A DNA stretch of 64,000 bases from the NCBI RefSeq assembly GCF_016863275.1, contig NZ_BOOO01000035.1, positions 1-64,000 of the forward strand, in the 5' to 3' direction. Below, piece by piece: positions 43,529 to 52,645 of the stretch. Source of the DNA: Planotetraspora mira. GTDB taxonomy: Bacteria; Actinomycetota; Actinomycetes; Streptosporangiales; Streptosporangiaceae. How positions within the stretch are numbered: the first letter of the stretch is position 1; each line of letters starts with the position of its first letter. The notes under the pieces are model-generated. The model did not search any database and was not told where the DNA came from. It worked only from the letters and a program-made list of their open reading frames with translations. The translations under genes were made by a program, and so were the position numbers.

Positions 43529-44173
43529 TTAGGCGTTGAGGTAGGCGAGGACGGCCAGCACCCGTCGGTTGGTGTCGTTCGAGGCCGCGAGGTCGAGCTT
43601 CGTGAAGATCGTGGTGGTGTATTTGCTGACCGAGCCCTCGCTGAGGAAGAGGCGCTGGGCGATGGTGGCGTTGGAATAGCCCTCGGCCATCAGGGCGAGC
43701 ACGTCGAGCTCGCGCGGGTTCAGGCGGCTCAGCGTGCTCTCGCGCCCCGTGCCGGCCAGCAGTTGCGAGATCACCTCGGGGTCCATGGCGGTGCCTCCGG
43801 CGGCGACCCGCCGCACCGCGTCGACGAACTGCTCGGCGTTGAAGACACGGTCTTTGAGCAGGTAGCCGACGCCGCCGGTGCCGTCGGCGAGTAATTCGCG
43901 GGCGTAGAGCTGCTGGACGTACTGCGAGAGCACCAGCACGGGGAGGCCGGGCGTCTCCCGGCGGGCCTCCAGCGCGACTCGCAGGCCCTCGTCGGTGAAG
44001 GTGGGTGGCAGCCGCACGTCGACCACGGCCACGTCGGGGCGGTGCTCGGCCAGGGCGTCGGCGAGTTCGGGGCCGCTCTTCACGGCCGCCACGACCTCGA
44101 GGCCGTGGGCCTGCAGGAGCCGGGACAACCCGTCTCTCAGGAGGTAGAGGTCCTCGGCGAGGACAACACGCAC
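43529..44173 (-). CDS. NarL-type response regulator
   Basis: 214-residue two-component response regulator. The receiver domain (1-120) has phosphoacceptor Asp in VAVVDVRLPP and a conserved Lys in YLLKDRV. The C-terminal LuxR helix-turn-helix (about 148-205) reads LNPRELDVLALMAEGYSNATIAQRLFLSEGSVSKYTTTIF. Its start overlaps the 3' end of the histidine kinase gene by 37 bases, so the pair is translationally linked. It probably controls the divergent membrane-protein gene at 45638 or itself. Confidence 0.92.
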   Translation of the reverse strand: MRVVLAEDLYLLRDGLSRLLQAHGLEVVAAVKSGPELADALAEHRPDVAVVDVRLPPTFTDEGLRVALEARRETPGLPVLVLSQYVQQLYARELLADGTGGVGYLLKDRVFNAEQFVDAVRRVAAGGTAMDPEVISQLLAGTGRESTLSRLNPRELDVLALMAEGYSNATIAQRLFLSEGSVSKYTTTIFTKLDLAASNDTNRRVLAVLAYLNA

Positions 44174-45546
44174 GGGATCTCCATCGTCAGCTCGGTCGGA
44201 CCGCCACGAGGGCTGTTCACGATCACGTTACCGTCGAAGACGCCGAGCCTGCGCTGCAGCCCGCGCAGGCCCGAGCCACGCGAAGGGTCGGCGCCGCCCT
44301 GGCCGTCGTCGCGCACGACGATGCGCAGCAACTCGCCGTCGTGCCGTAACTCCACCTGCGCGTGACGTGCGCAGGCGTGCCGGACCACGTTGGTGAGCGC
44401 CTCGGACACCGCGAAATAGGCGGCGGACTCGAGCGGTGGCTCCGGTCTGCCGGACAGATCGGCCTGCACGGTGATGTCCAGCGGGTTCTCCAGGGCCATC
44501 AGGCGCAGCGCGTCGCTGAGGCCGCGTTCGGCCAGCACCGGCGGGTAGATGCCGTGCACCAGGTCGCGCAGCTCACGCAGCGCGGCGGCCGAGCTTTCGC
44601 GGGCCTCCACCAGAAGCGGGGCGACGGCTGCGGGGTCGGTGCGCAGCAACTGCTCTGCCGTACCGAGTGTCATGCCGATCGCCACCAGCCTGGCCTGGGC
44701 GCCGTCGTGCAGGTCGCGCTCGATCCTGCGCAGCTCGGCGGCCTGCGCGTTGATCGCGTCGGTGCGGGTCTCGGTGAGGCGATCGACGCGGCGGGCGAGC
44801 CACGCCTGTCTGGTGGGGGCCAGCAGGGCGTGGGTCCAGCGCGCGTGCGCGCGTACGGCCGAGGGCGCCACGGCGACCCCGAGGAGCAGGGTGGCCGCCC
44901 CGGCCAGCGTGGCGAGCAGAGCCGTGGTGGTGGAGTCGCCGTGGATGAAGCCGTATCTCGCCAGCTCCGGCAGATCGGCGCCCTCCCCGGGGAGCCACGG
45001 GAGCACCGCGCTCGCCAACCCGTACGCGACCAGCGCGGCGGGCGCCAGCGCGAACACGCCGCCGACCACCGGATCGACCAGCAGCCAGAGCAGGTCGCGC
45101 CAGGTCGCGGGGTCGCGGAAGAACCAGTTCGTGTAGAGCGAGGCCTTGGCCACCCAGCGCGAGTGATGGTAGTCGTAACCGGTCCAGTACCATCCGTGCT
45201 CGACCTGCTGGAGGGCCGGGCGGGGCAGGTAGGGGGCCGGGATCTCGACGCCGCCCCAGCGACCGGCCAGCTTACGGCTCAGCCCGGCGAGTCGGCGGCC
45301 GAGGGCGAACATCATCAGCAGCGTCAGGGACACCACGCCGGCGTAGCCGTCGGCGACGACGAGAACCGGGAGCAGGGCCAGCACGGCCGCCACCGGCTTC
45401 AGACCGGTGAGCACCAGGCCGCGGGTCAGTGCCAAGCCGTGCGCGCGGGCCGGCGCCCAGATGTTCACCACAGCCCCAAGTGTGCCGTCCCGCGCGGAGG
45501 CGGCCGTACCCACCTGGGCCCCGCGATCGAGTGGGTCCAGCCCCAC
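44137..45546 (-). CDS. sensor histidine kinase, HisKA_3/DesK-like
   Basis: 469-residue membrane kinase. The N-terminal sensor region has about five hydrophobic segments (within 35-260) matching the putative sensor domain of NarL-partner kinases. The HisKA_3 domain has the phosphorylated His in IERDLHDGAQARLVAIGM, followed by the HATPase domain with SEALTNVVRH (N box), VRDDGQGGAD and GSGLRGLQRRL. The start is GTG 45546; GTG 45468 (VNIWAPARAHG) is an equally good start. Cognate to the response regulator at 43529. The stimulus is unknown; membrane-stress sensing is typical for the family. Confidence 0.92.
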   Translation of the reverse strand: MGLDPLDRGAQVGTAASARDGTLGAVVNIWAPARAHGLALTRGLVLTGLKPVAAVLALLPVLVVADGYAGVVSLTLLMMFALGRRLAGLSRKLAGRWGGVEIPAPYLPRPALQQVEHGWYWTGYDYHHSRWVAKASLYTNWFFRDPATWRDLLWLLVDPVVGGVFALAPAALVAYGLASAVLPWLPGEGADLPELARYGFIHGDSTTTALLATLAGAATLLLGVAVAPSAVRAHARWTHALLAPTRQAWLARRVDRLTETRTDAINAQAAELRRIERDLHDGAQARLVAIGMTLGTAEQLLRTDPAAVAPLLVEARESSAAALRELRDLVHGIYPPVLAERGLSDALRLMALENPLDITVQADLSGRPEPPLESAAYFAVSEALTNVVRHACARHAQVELRHDGELLRIVVRDDGQGGADPSRGSGLRGLQRRLGVFDGNVIVNSPRGGPTELTMEIPCVLSSPRTSTS

Positions 45547-45637
45547 CCGGGACGGTGGCTAACGGGATACCGGCAGCCGATGCCTGATCCGTAGCGTCGT
45601 CCACATCACCGCAACACACCGCGAAAGGCTCAGGACG

Positions 45638-46156
45638 ATGACCGCTCAGCACACTGCCCCCGCTGCCGTTCCCACCTCCGTCACCGCTGGTCCCGCCGCC
45701 GGGGCCGACGTCTTCGCCAAGCCTGTCCCGGTTTCGGTTCCCACTCCCGCTCCTGCCGCCGTCGATGCCCCGACGCGGTGGACCTTCACGCTGCTCCGGG
45801 CCAACGTCGGTCTCAGCGTGGTCTTTCTCGGTCTGGCGTTCCTGTTCCGCGACGGTCTCGACCCCGTGGTGTGGATCCGGGCGGCCGGGGTGCTGTTGCT
45901 GGCGCTGCTGTCGCTGCGCTGGGCCGCCAGGATGCGTGACGGCGCCCGCTCGGCGTGGTTGCGCATGCTGTGGGTGTCGGTGGTCGGTCCGATCGGCATC
46001 GCCGCCCTGGTCCTGCTGCCCGGCCCGTACCCGATGTGGGCCCGTGTGGAGCAGGCCGTGCAGGGGCTGCTGCTGCTGGGCGTCGCCTGGAGCGTCACCC
46101 GCCCGCAGGTCCGTGCCCGGATCACCAAGGCCTCGGGCAAGAAGCAGGGCCGCTGA
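45638..46156 (+). CDS. small membrane protein of unknown function
   Basis: 172-residue protein. A low-complexity Ala/Pro/Val/Thr N-terminus (about 1-45) is followed by four hydrophobic segments (about 50-70, 76-93, 105-125 and 130-150) and a basic tail (KASGKKQGR). There is no recognisable family; TM-rich proteins divergent from DesK-like kinases are often their regulatory targets. It starts 91 bp from the kinase gene and is probably controlled by the adjacent two-component system (inference). Confidence 0.75.
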   Translation: MTAQHTAPAAVPTSVTAGPAAGADVFAKPVPVSVPTPAPAAVDAPTRWTFTLLRANVGLSVVFLGLAFLFRDGLDPVVWIRAAGVLLLALLSLRWAARMRDGARSAWLRMLWVSVVGPIGIAALVLLPGPYPMWARVEQAVQGLLLLGVAWSVTRPQVRARITKASGKKQGR

Positions 46157-46231
46157 GCCGCCCCCGGCCAGGACACGTCGGCTTCGCCCACGCCGAACCG
46201 GATGCAACCGCGTCGCGTACGACGGAGGCGA

Positions 46232-46282
46232 CCGGATCAAGGCAGCCTCGTCCACCGTGAGGACGAGGCTGCCTTGATCCGG
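46232..46282. terminator. bidirectional terminator with a long perfect stem
   Basis: 22-bp perfect stem (46232-46253 with 46261-46282) and a 7-base loop ACCGTGA, between the convergent membrane-protein gene and the VOC gene. One of the strongest hairpins in the window. Confidence 0.9.
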
Positions 46283-46293
46283 CGTGCAGTGTC

Positions 46294-46674
46294 CTACCCC
46301 GGTTCGGTCAGCTGCTGGACCGACCGGGACAGGAGGCAGAACTCGTTGCCCTCCGGATCGGCCAGCACCACCCAACTCGCGTCGGACGACTGTCCGACGT
46401 CTACGTGTCGCGCTCCCAGCGCCAGCAGGCGGTCGAGCTCGTCGGACGTCGACAGCCCGTCGGCACGCAGATCGAAGTGCAGGCGGTTCTTGACCGTCTT
46501 GCCCTCGGGCACGGCGAAGACGTCGATCATCGGCCAGGACCGCTCCTTGTCGCCGATGGTGATGCCGCCGGGTTCTCGCCCGAGGACGGTCCAGCCGAGT
46601 ACGGCACACCAGAAGTCGGCGACAACGTCAGGGTCGACGGCATCGATCGCGATGACAGCGAGTCGGCTCGGCAT
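46294..46674 (-). CDS. VOC-family (glyoxalase/bleomycin-resistance-like) protein
   Basis: 126-residue vicinal-oxygen-chelate-fold protein. It starts MPSRLAVIAIDAVDPDVVADFWCAVLGWTV and contains LHFDLRADG (metal-type His) and WVVLADPEGNEFCLL, the C-terminal VOC motif. The ATG at 46674 is where the family similarity begins; the longer frame adds an Arg-rich stretch. It may bind or modify a small toxic molecule, but many actinobacterial copies have no known function. Confidence 0.87.
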   Translation of the reverse strand: MPSRLAVIAIDAVDPDVVADFWCAVLGWTVLGREPGGITIGDKERSWPMIDVFAVPEGKTVKNRLHFDLRADGLSTSDELDRLLALGARHVDVGQSSDASWVVLADPEGNEFCLLSRSVQQLTEPG

Positions 46675-46913
46675 TCGGTCATTATCTCGCCGCGGACAGC
46701 CCGACTTATAAGGCGTCTGGGCCGGCCTCGGATTCTTTCGGCCGGAGCCGCCTCTCGGGCACAGGCGGAGCAACTTGGCGAAACATTCCACCGGGATGAC
46801 TTTCGTTTGGCGGTCACGGGGTGAAGTGCGTCGCATGCTCGGTTTGCGGCCTTTGTCTTCCGTGTCGTTTGGTGTGGGCGGCGACGGTGTGAGGTCGGGA
46901 TCGGAGCCGCGTG

Positions 46914-48482
46914 ATGGATACGGACGTGTACGACCACGTAGTGGTGGGCGCCGGAAGCGCAGGCTGTGTACTGGCAGCCCGGCTGTCCGAGGACAGCGGC
47001 ACGCGGGTGCTGCTGGTGGAGGCGGGCGGCCCGTACAGCCTCGAGATCGCGGAGAAGATCAAGTCACCGCTCGCGTGGCCCGAGTTGCTGGGCAGCCCGG
47101 CCTGCTGGGGCGACACCACGGTCACCCAGCGGGCCACCGGCACCTCTACGTTCATTGCGCGTGGCCGCGGTCTGGGCGGCTCGTCCGCCATCAACGCCAT
47201 GATGTTCGCGCGAGGCCACCGTTCGGGTTACGACGCTTGGGAAGCGGCCGGCGCCGCCGGCTGGGCCTACGCCGATCTGCTGCCCTACTTCAGGCGCTCG
47301 GAGACGGCACCCCATCGTGATCCTTCAGTGCGCGGTACGGACGGACCCCTCACGCCGAGGCTCGCAGACCCGCTGAGCCCGCTGATCCTCGCCGGCCTGG
47401 AAGCCGCGGTCCAGTGCGGGCATCCCACCGCGCGGGACGTGAGCTCGGGGTTGGAAGAGGGCTTCGGACACCCCGATTGGAACATCGTCGACGGCAGGCG
47501 GCAGAGCGCCACGGACGCCTACCTCACCTCCGACGTGCGCGCGCGGACGAATCTGCGCATCATCGATGGCGCCCTGGTACACCAGATGGTCATCGAGCAG
47601 GGCCGCTGCACCGGCGTCGTCTACGCGCCGCACGACGCGCCGGGCACCCTGGTGACCGTGCGCTCGCGCGGTGACGTGATCCTGACAGCCGGCGCTTTGG
47701 GCTCCGCGCAACTCCTCCTTCTGTCGGGTGTGGGACCGCGAGAGCATCTGCGCAGCCTCGGCATTCCCGTCGTGCACGACGCGCCGGAGGTCGGCGCCAA
47801 CCTCCGGGACCACCCGGTCAGCAACCTCGTGTACCGCGCGGCCAAGCCCATGCCCCCCGCGAGCGACCAGCGCGGCGAGGTATGGGGATACTGTCGCTCG
47901 CCCTACGCGACGGACGGTCCCGACCACCAGATCCTGCTGGTCGACGCGCCCGGCCACCGCTCGGTCGGTCTGGGCCAGGCGTATTCCCTGGCCGTCATCC
48001 TCGCAAGGCCTGCCAGCCGCGGGACCGTGCGGCTCGCGAGCGCCGATCCACTCGCCCCGCCCCTGATCGACCCGCGGTACCTGCAGGACGGCGACGACCT
48101 CCAAATCATGATTGCGGGGGTGCGGTCCGCACGCCGTATCGGTGCCGCGCCCGCCCTCGCCCCCTGGTGCCACTCGGAGGTCACCCCCGGCTCTGATGTG
48201 GACACCGACGAGGGACTGGCCGCGTTCGTGCGGGACGACCTGGGCAGCATCAACCATCCTGTCGGCACCTGCCGCTTGGGAACCGACGAGCGATCCGTCG
48301 TCGACACCGCGCTGCGTGTACGCGGCGTCGAAGGGCTGCGCGTCGCTGATGCCTCCGTCATGCCTGGCGCCTTGGTCGGCTTCCCCCACGCCACCGTCTA
48401 CGCGATCGCCGAACGCGCAGCGCAACTGTTGCGCAATGCGCGGCATCCGGCGGCGACGCCCGAGGACGGCTCCCGCATATGA
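46914..48482 (+). CDS. GMC-family FAD-dependent oxidoreductase
   Basis: 522-residue glucose-methanol-choline oxidoreductase. It has the N-terminal FAD motif DHVVVGAGSAGCVLAARLSED, the GMC signature ARGRGLGGSSAINAM and LTAGALGSAQLLLLSGVGP. The C-terminal active-site His is in INHPVGTCRLG, and a second His in FPHATVYAIAERAA occupies the position often held by Asn. It would oxidise an alcohol, with oxygen or another acceptor. The ATG at 46914 directly follows a GTG and has GGAG upstream. Stands alone, with the VOC gene divergent. Confidence 0.9.
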   Translation: MDTDVYDHVVVGAGSAGCVLAARLSEDSGTRVLLVEAGGPYSLEIAEKIKSPLAWPELLGSPACWGDTTVTQRATGTSTFIARGRGLGGSSAINAMMFARGHRSGYDAWEAAGAAGWAYADLLPYFRRSETAPHRDPSVRGTDGPLTPRLADPLSPLILAGLEAAVQCGHPTARDVSSGLEEGFGHPDWNIVDGRRQSATDAYLTSDVRARTNLRIIDGALVHQMVIEQGRCTGVVYAPHDAPGTLVTVRSRGDVILTAGALGSAQLLLLSGVGPREHLRSLGIPVVHDAPEVGANLRDHPVSNLVYRAAKPMPPASDQRGEVWGYCRSPYATDGPDHQILLVDAPGHRSVGLGQAYSLAVILARPASRGTVRLASADPLAPPLIDPRYLQDGDDLQIMIAGVRSARRIGAAPALAPWCHSEVTPGSDVDTDEGLAAFVRDDLGSINHPVGTCRLGTDERSVVDTALRVRGVEGLRVADASVMPGALVGFPHATVYAIAERAAQLLRNARHPAATPEDGSRI

Positions 48483-48782
48483 CAGGCGATCAGCGTCGCC
48501 CCTTGGCGCCTGCGAGGCTACTCCCCGCGATGTAGACCGGCCGATTTCTCATGCCGGTGTCGTAGCGGGCGAAGCCTCTCGTGGCGGGACGCCTGGCGAC
48601 CCGCGACCGTCGACCATTGCGGGCATGGGAACCGTCATCAGGGATGTACAGCGGGCTGCGCCGCGAAGGCGTGGACATATCGCCCCGGCAGGTGGCCGCG
48701 TGGAAGCCATCGCCGTCCGCCTGATCATGGTGATGGACGTTCCCGGGATAAGGGCATTACCTGATTCACCTGGGGAGTGGGC
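48483..48782. other. 300-bp intergenic stretch without a recognisable gene
   Basis: No start with a ribosome-binding site, family motif or strong hairpin is visible. It should contain the promoter of the methyltransferase at 48783. Confidence 0.5.
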
Positions 48783-49613
48783 ATGACCGATGACAAGATC
48801 GACGGTGCGGCGCTGGACGGTGTGGCGGCCACCTGTCTGTGGACCCTGCGCAACCGCGCCGAGGAGTCGATGCACCCCGGCTCGGCGTTCCACGACCCGC
48901 TGGCGGAGCGCCTCTACGGCAGGATCGACTACGACTACGAGCGGTTCGGCAAGCCCAACCAGACCCATCCGCTGCGCGCCCTCGCCCTGGACGTCGCCAT
49001 CCGCGCCTACCTGGACCTGCACCCCGCCGCCACGGTGGTCGCCCTCGGCGAGGGCCTGCAGACCACCTACTGGCGCCTGGGGCGGCCCGGCGTCGACTGG
49101 CTGTCTGTGGATCTGCCACCGGTCATCGACCTGCGCAGACGCCTGCTCCCGCGGGAGCCGCGCATGGCCGCCGTTCCGGCCTCGGCGCTGGACCGCACGT
49201 GGATGGACGCCCTCGATCCGGCGCGTGGCGTGTTCATCTCCGCCGAGGGTCTGTTCATGTACTTCGAACGCGATCAGGTGATGTCCCTGATCGCCGAGTG
49301 CGCCGCGCGGTTCCCCGGCGGGCGGCTGTTCTTCGACTCGATACCCACCTGGTTCCGGAACCGGACGATGAAGGGCTACCGCATGTCGGCCCGCTACACC
49401 GCGCCGCCCATGCCGTTCAGCCTGCCGGTGTCCGAGGCCGCCCGCCTGCCCGCACAGATCCCCGGCGTGGCCACCGCCGAAGACCTGCAGCCGCCGCCCG
49501 GCCGCAAGGCATGGCGGTCGAGAACACTCCGGAAGATCGCGGCCCTGCCCGGCCCGCGCGATCTGCGCCCGTCGATCACCCTGTTGAGCTTCGCCGCCCA
49601 TCACGGACGGTAG
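48783..49613 (+). CDS. SAM-dependent methyltransferase, LCMT/PKS O-methyltransferase-like
   Basis: 276-residue class I methyltransferase related to the leucine carboxyl methyltransferase/TcmP-type group. It has the N-terminal TCLWTLRNRAEES, SAM-site ATVVALGEGLQTTYWRL, the acidic WLSVDLPPVIDLRR, and VFISAEGLFMYFE. It would methylate an oxygen or carboxyl group of a small molecule. The ATG at 48783 has GGGGAG upstream. Its last 38 bases overlap, tail to tail, the end of the GNAT gene on the other strand. Confidence 0.87.
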   Translation: MTDDKIDGAALDGVAATCLWTLRNRAEESMHPGSAFHDPLAERLYGRIDYDYERFGKPNQTHPLRALALDVAIRAYLDLHPAATVVALGEGLQTTYWRLGRPGVDWLSVDLPPVIDLRRRLLPREPRMAAVPASALDRTWMDALDPARGVFISAEGLFMYFERDQVMSLIAECAARFPGGRLFFDSIPTWFRNRTMKGYRMSARYTAPPMPFSLPVSEAARLPAQIPGVATAEDLQPPPGRKAWRSRTLRKIAALPGPRDLRPSITLLSFAAHHGR

Positions 49614-50328
49614 GCCGCGGTGTGCTGCCCGGCGAGATCGGTACTTCCGCCGGCGGCCGGGTGAGCACAAGGGTTGCGGTGCGGTGAAGTCGGAATCCCA
49701 GGGATTCGTACAGCCGGACGGCGTTCGTGTTGGACGCGACCACATGCAGAAAGGGCGTCTCGCCGCGCTTGCGGATGCCGGCCGCGACAGCCAGCACCAG
49801 TCGGGTCCCCAATCCCTGTCCGCGCCAGTCCGCGTCGGTGCAGACTCCGCTGATCTCCGTCCACCCCGGAGGGCGCAGCCGTTCACCGGCCATCGCCACC
49901 AGACGCCCGCCGTGGCGGATGCCGAGATAGGTGCCCATCTCGATCGTGCGCGGCAGGAACGGTCCCGGCTTGGTGCGTTCGGCCAGAGCAAGCATCTCCG
50001 GGACGTCCGCCTGGGTGAGGCGGACGGCCTCCCCGTCCGGCGCGGCGGCGATCCCGGCGTCGACGAGTTGGAGTACGGCGCCTCGCGTCACGATCTCCCA
50101 GCCGTCCGGCGGTTCGACCGTGAGGCCGGTCAGCAGGACTCCCCGACCGGGACCGGCGAGTGCTGCGACGTCCGCCCAGTCGGCGTCGTCGGGGGAGTCC
50201 GGCAGCGCCATGAACGGTGACACGTCCGACGGGTAGCGCAATGCGTTGCCCCGTCGCCGCGCGAAGTGGGCGTGCGGCCCGGCCAGCGCCGAGTGGACGG
50301 AATTGTCCAGCGGATGTGATCGTCCCAT
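49576..50328 (-). CDS. GNAT-family N-acetyltransferase
   Basis: 250-residue acetyltransferase. The GNAT core (about 105-225) includes ISGVCTDADWRGQGLGTRLVLAVAAGIRKRG (acetyl-CoA pyrophosphate loop) and VASNTNAVRLYESLGFRLH, of the FR47-like type. The N-terminal half (about 35-100) resembles the partner domain seen in such two-part proteins. It starts four bases after the stop of the SDR gene (50333) and is the last gene of the minus-strand operon that begins at 52533. Confidence 0.88.
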   Translation of the reverse strand: MGRSHPLDNSVHSALAGPHAHFARRRGNALRYPSDVSPFMALPDSPDDADWADVAALAGPGRGVLLTGLTVEPPDGWEIVTRGAVLQLVDAGIAAAPDGEAVRLTQADVPEMLALAERTKPGPFLPRTIEMGTYLGIRHGGRLVAMAGERLRPPGWTEISGVCTDADWRGQGLGTRLVLAVAAGIRKRGETPFLHVVASNTNAVRLYESLGFRLHRTATLVLTRPPAEVPISPGSTPRPTVRDGRRSSTG

Positions 50329-50332
50329 CGGA

Positions 50333-51100
50333 CTACCAGTTGATTTCGGCCATCAGGAAGGGCTCGCTCTCCGGGGCCAGTTTGCGGGCCTGCAGGACCC
50401 GTTCGGCGGGTGCACCGACAGGCACGCGCAGCGGAGGTTCAGGCTGCTCGATCGTGGCGGCCACGGTGGCGGCCACCTCCTCTGGGGTGACGAGCTCGCC
50501 ACGGAGGACATCGAGTGCCTCATACAGCGGTGCGTACGGGTCGTTCTCCTTCAGGAACACCTTGGCGCGCTGAGCGCCACCCGTGGAGACCGGGCCGGGC
50601 TGCACCACGCTGACCTTGATACCGAAGTGGCCCGTCTCGATGGCGAGCGTCTCTGCGAGCGCCTCCAGTGCCCATTTGCTGGCCCCGTAAGGGCCGATCA
50701 TCGGGAGCACCAGCCGCCCCTGAATGCTGGAGACGAAGACGAGGCGGCCCGCTCCTCTTTCACGCATCGCCGGAAGCACGGCTTGCGCCACCCGCAGCGC
50801 ACCCAGGGTGTTGAGCTGAAAGAGCCGTTCGACCTCCGAGAGCGGGACGCTCTCCAAAGGCGCGCGCACCGTCTCGCCGGCATTGCTGACCACCACATCG
50901 ATGTCGCCGGCGTCCTGAATGGCCTGATCGACGCTTTCCTGATCGGTGACATCAAGGCGCAGGCGCTGGTCGACAGGAAGGTCGGCAAGCGTTTCCGGAC
51001 GACGTGCGGTGGCGATCACCCGGTGACCCCGGCCTGACAGTTCGACGGCGACAGCCCGGCCGATGCCTTTGGACGCGCCGGTGATGAGCACAGACGACAT
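50333..51100 (-). CDS. short-chain dehydrogenase/reductase
   Basis: 255-residue classical SDR. It has LITGASKGIG (about 4-13), a VSNAG variant of NNAG, the catalytic FVSSIQG and YGASKWALEALAE, and QPGPVSTGG. NADP-dependent by family. The ATG at 51100 (MSSVLITG) is chosen because GAGGAG lies just upstream. It is third in the operon monooxygenase, MDR, SDR, GNAT; gaps are 49, 55 and 4 bp. Confidence 0.88.
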   Translation of the reverse strand: MSSVLITGASKGIGRAVAVELSGRGHRVIATARRPETLADLPVDQRLRLDVTDQESVDQAIQDAGDIDVVVSNAGETVRAPLESVPLSEVERLFQLNTLGALRVAQAVLPAMRERGAGRLVFVSSIQGRLVLPMIGPYGASKWALEALAETLAIETGHFGIKVSVVQPGPVSTGGAQRAKVFLKENDPYAPLYEALDVLRGELVTPEEVAATVAATIEQPEPPLRVPVGAPAERVLQARKLAPESEPFLMAEINW

Positions 51101-51155
51101 GATGGATCTCCTCATCATGAGTTGGTGATTTTCGAACCGGCGCGATGCACGCGGG

Positions 51156-52181
51156 TCAAGGACGACCGACCCGCACGAGAAGCTTGCCGGTGTTCGTGCC
51201 GTCGAAGAGCGTGCGAAGCGCCGCCGGCGCTGCGGTCAGTCCCTCGACCACGTGCTCCCGGCTGCGCAGTTCGCCGTTGCGCAGGCGGGGCAGGAGATCG
51301 GCTTCGATCTCATCGAAGCGGGCGTCGTGATCCATGTAGATGAAACCTTCCACCCGGACCCTGTTGGGCAACAGGTGAAACCAGTTGTGGAGAGGAGCGG
51401 GACCACGTCCGCCGTCGTACCGGGAGATCGCACCGCACAGGACGACACGGGCGTTGACCGCCACGTGCGGGAGCAGCGCGTCGAGCATCGCCCCACCGAC
51501 GTTGTCGAAGATGACGTCGATTCCGTCAGGACACAACCGGGAGCACGCCGCCGACACGTCGTCTTCCCGGTAGTTGACGCACTCGTCGGCGCCGAGTTCC
51601 TTCACCCACTCACACTTGGCCGGCGTTCCCGCGACGCCGATGACCCGTGCGCCGGCGGCGATCGCCAGTTGAACGGCGACGGAGCCGACGCTGCCGGCCG
51701 CCGCGGTGACGACGACCGTCTCGCCCACCTGCGGCCGTCCGATGTCGTGCAACCCCAGCCAGGCGGTCTGCCCGGCGATGCCCAGGACATTCAGGGAGGC
51801 GTGCAGCGGCACGCCTTCGGGCACCCGCCGCAGGATCGAGCCGTTCACCACGGCATCCTCCTGCCAGCCCAGCAATCCGGATACCCGTTCCCCAACCGCG
51901 AAGTCAGGGTGCTCCGATGCGCTCACCGTTCCGGCGCCCAGGGCGCGCATGGTCTCGCCCAACGGTGACGGCGGAATGTAGTTCGAGGTGTTGTTCATCC
52001 AGCCCCGGGTGGCGGGGTCGAGCGACATCCACTCGACCTTCACCAGAACCTGTCCTGCTTCGAGCCGCGGCACGGGAACGTCGTCCTCATAGCGCAGGAC
52101 GCCTTCCTGCAGTGGCCCGGTGGGCGTAGCGGGGCGCTCCGCGAGAACGTAACGGCGGGTTCGCCTCGGAGTTTCGGACAT
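51156..52181 (-). CDS. NADP-dependent oxidoreductase, PTGR/CurA-like MDR
   Basis: 341-residue medium-chain reductase of the leukotriene B4 dehydrogenase/CurA type, which reduces activated double bonds. It has the N-terminal PATRGWMNNTSNYIPP, the cofactor region VVVTAAAGSVGSVAVQLAIAAGARVIGVAGTPAKCEWV, and FDNVGGAMLDALLPH. The zinc ligands are absent, as normal for the group. Second gene of the HxlR-controlled operon, so its likely substrates are quinones or enones (inference). Confidence 0.9.
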   Translation of the reverse strand: MSETPRRTRRYVLAERPATPTGPLQEGVLRYEDDVPVPRLEAGQVLVKVEWMSLDPATRGWMNNTSNYIPPSPLGETMRALGAGTVSASEHPDFAVGERVSGLLGWQEDAVVNGSILRRVPEGVPLHASLNVLGIAGQTAWLGLHDIGRPQVGETVVVTAAAGSVGSVAVQLAIAAGARVIGVAGTPAKCEWVKELGADECVNYREDDVSAACSRLCPDGIDVIFDNVGGAMLDALLPHVAVNARVVLCGAISRYDGGRGPAPLHNWFHLLPNRVRVEGFIYMDHDARFDEIEADLLPRLRNGELRSREHVVEGLTAAPAALRTLFDGTNTGKLLVRVGRP

Positions 52182-52230
52182 GGATACCTCTTCCTTTCTG
52201 GTCTCACCGGCGCATCCGGCCGGGTATGGC

Positions 52231-52533
52231 TCAGGCGGCGCTGTCGCCGACGAAGTTTCCTCTCATGAGCCACGTCGGGCCTTCGGCGTAGGTGCCGGCT
52301 TCGGCGAAGAACGCGCCGAAGTAGGGGCCGCCGGCGTGCGCGTTGAATGCGTCGAGGTCCGTGTAGACCTCGTTCAGGTAGAAGAGATCCGGGTTCTTCT
52401 CATCCGCGATGACCTCGAACCGGTGGGAGCCGGGCTCGTTCGCGAGGGAGTCACGCGCGGTCTTCCTGGCCGCCCGAACGAAGTCGTCGCGGTGCTCCGG
52501 CCGGACGGTGAAGGAGACAAGGAATTGGTACAC
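52231..52533 (-). CDS. antibiotic-biosynthesis-monooxygenase (ABM) family protein, putative quinol monooxygenase
   Basis: 100-residue ferredoxin-like ABM protein. It has FLVSFTVRPEHRDDFVRAARKTARDSLANEPGSHRFEVIADEKNPDLFYLNEVYTDLDAFNAH, the full YgiN/ABM pattern. Such dimers oxidise quinols or aromatic compounds without cofactor. The start is GTG 52533 with GAGGAG upstream. It is the first gene of the operon and divergent from the HxlR regulator, with two matching operators between. Its promoter and 5' end are duplicated in front of the NmrA gene at 55445. Confidence 0.87.
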   Translation of the reverse strand: MYQFLVSFTVRPEHRDDFVRAARKTARDSLANEPGSHRFEVIADEKNPDLFYLNEVYTDLDAFNAHAGGPYFGAFFAEAGTYAEGPTWLMRGNFVGDSAA

Positions 52534-52561
52534 GGGGCAGGCTCCTCAAGCTCGACATGCT

Positions 52562-52580
52562 CAGTTCACTGACTGAACTG
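52562..52580. promoter_or_regulatory. HxlR operator A
   Basis: 19-bp palindrome CAGTTCACTGACTGAACTG. Together with 52609-52625 and the pair at 55233-55295 it forms a four-member family of sites; the centre-to-centre spacing to site B is 46 bp. Confidence 0.8.
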
Positions 52581-52608
52581 CTCCTGGTCGGACACCGTAG
52601 CACGGCAT

Positions 52609-52625
52609 AGTTCGCTGAGTGAACC
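52609..52625. promoter_or_regulatory. HxlR operator B
   Basis: Inverted repeat AGTTCGCTGAGTGAACC, a slightly degenerate copy of site A. On the minus strand it sits at the -35 position relative to a -10-like TACGGT (52599-52594) of the monooxygenase promoter. It also lies in the HxlR gene's own promoter, so it is a likely autoregulatory site. Confidence 0.75.
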
Positions 52626-52645
52626 GGGGCGGGTAGAATCGCAGC

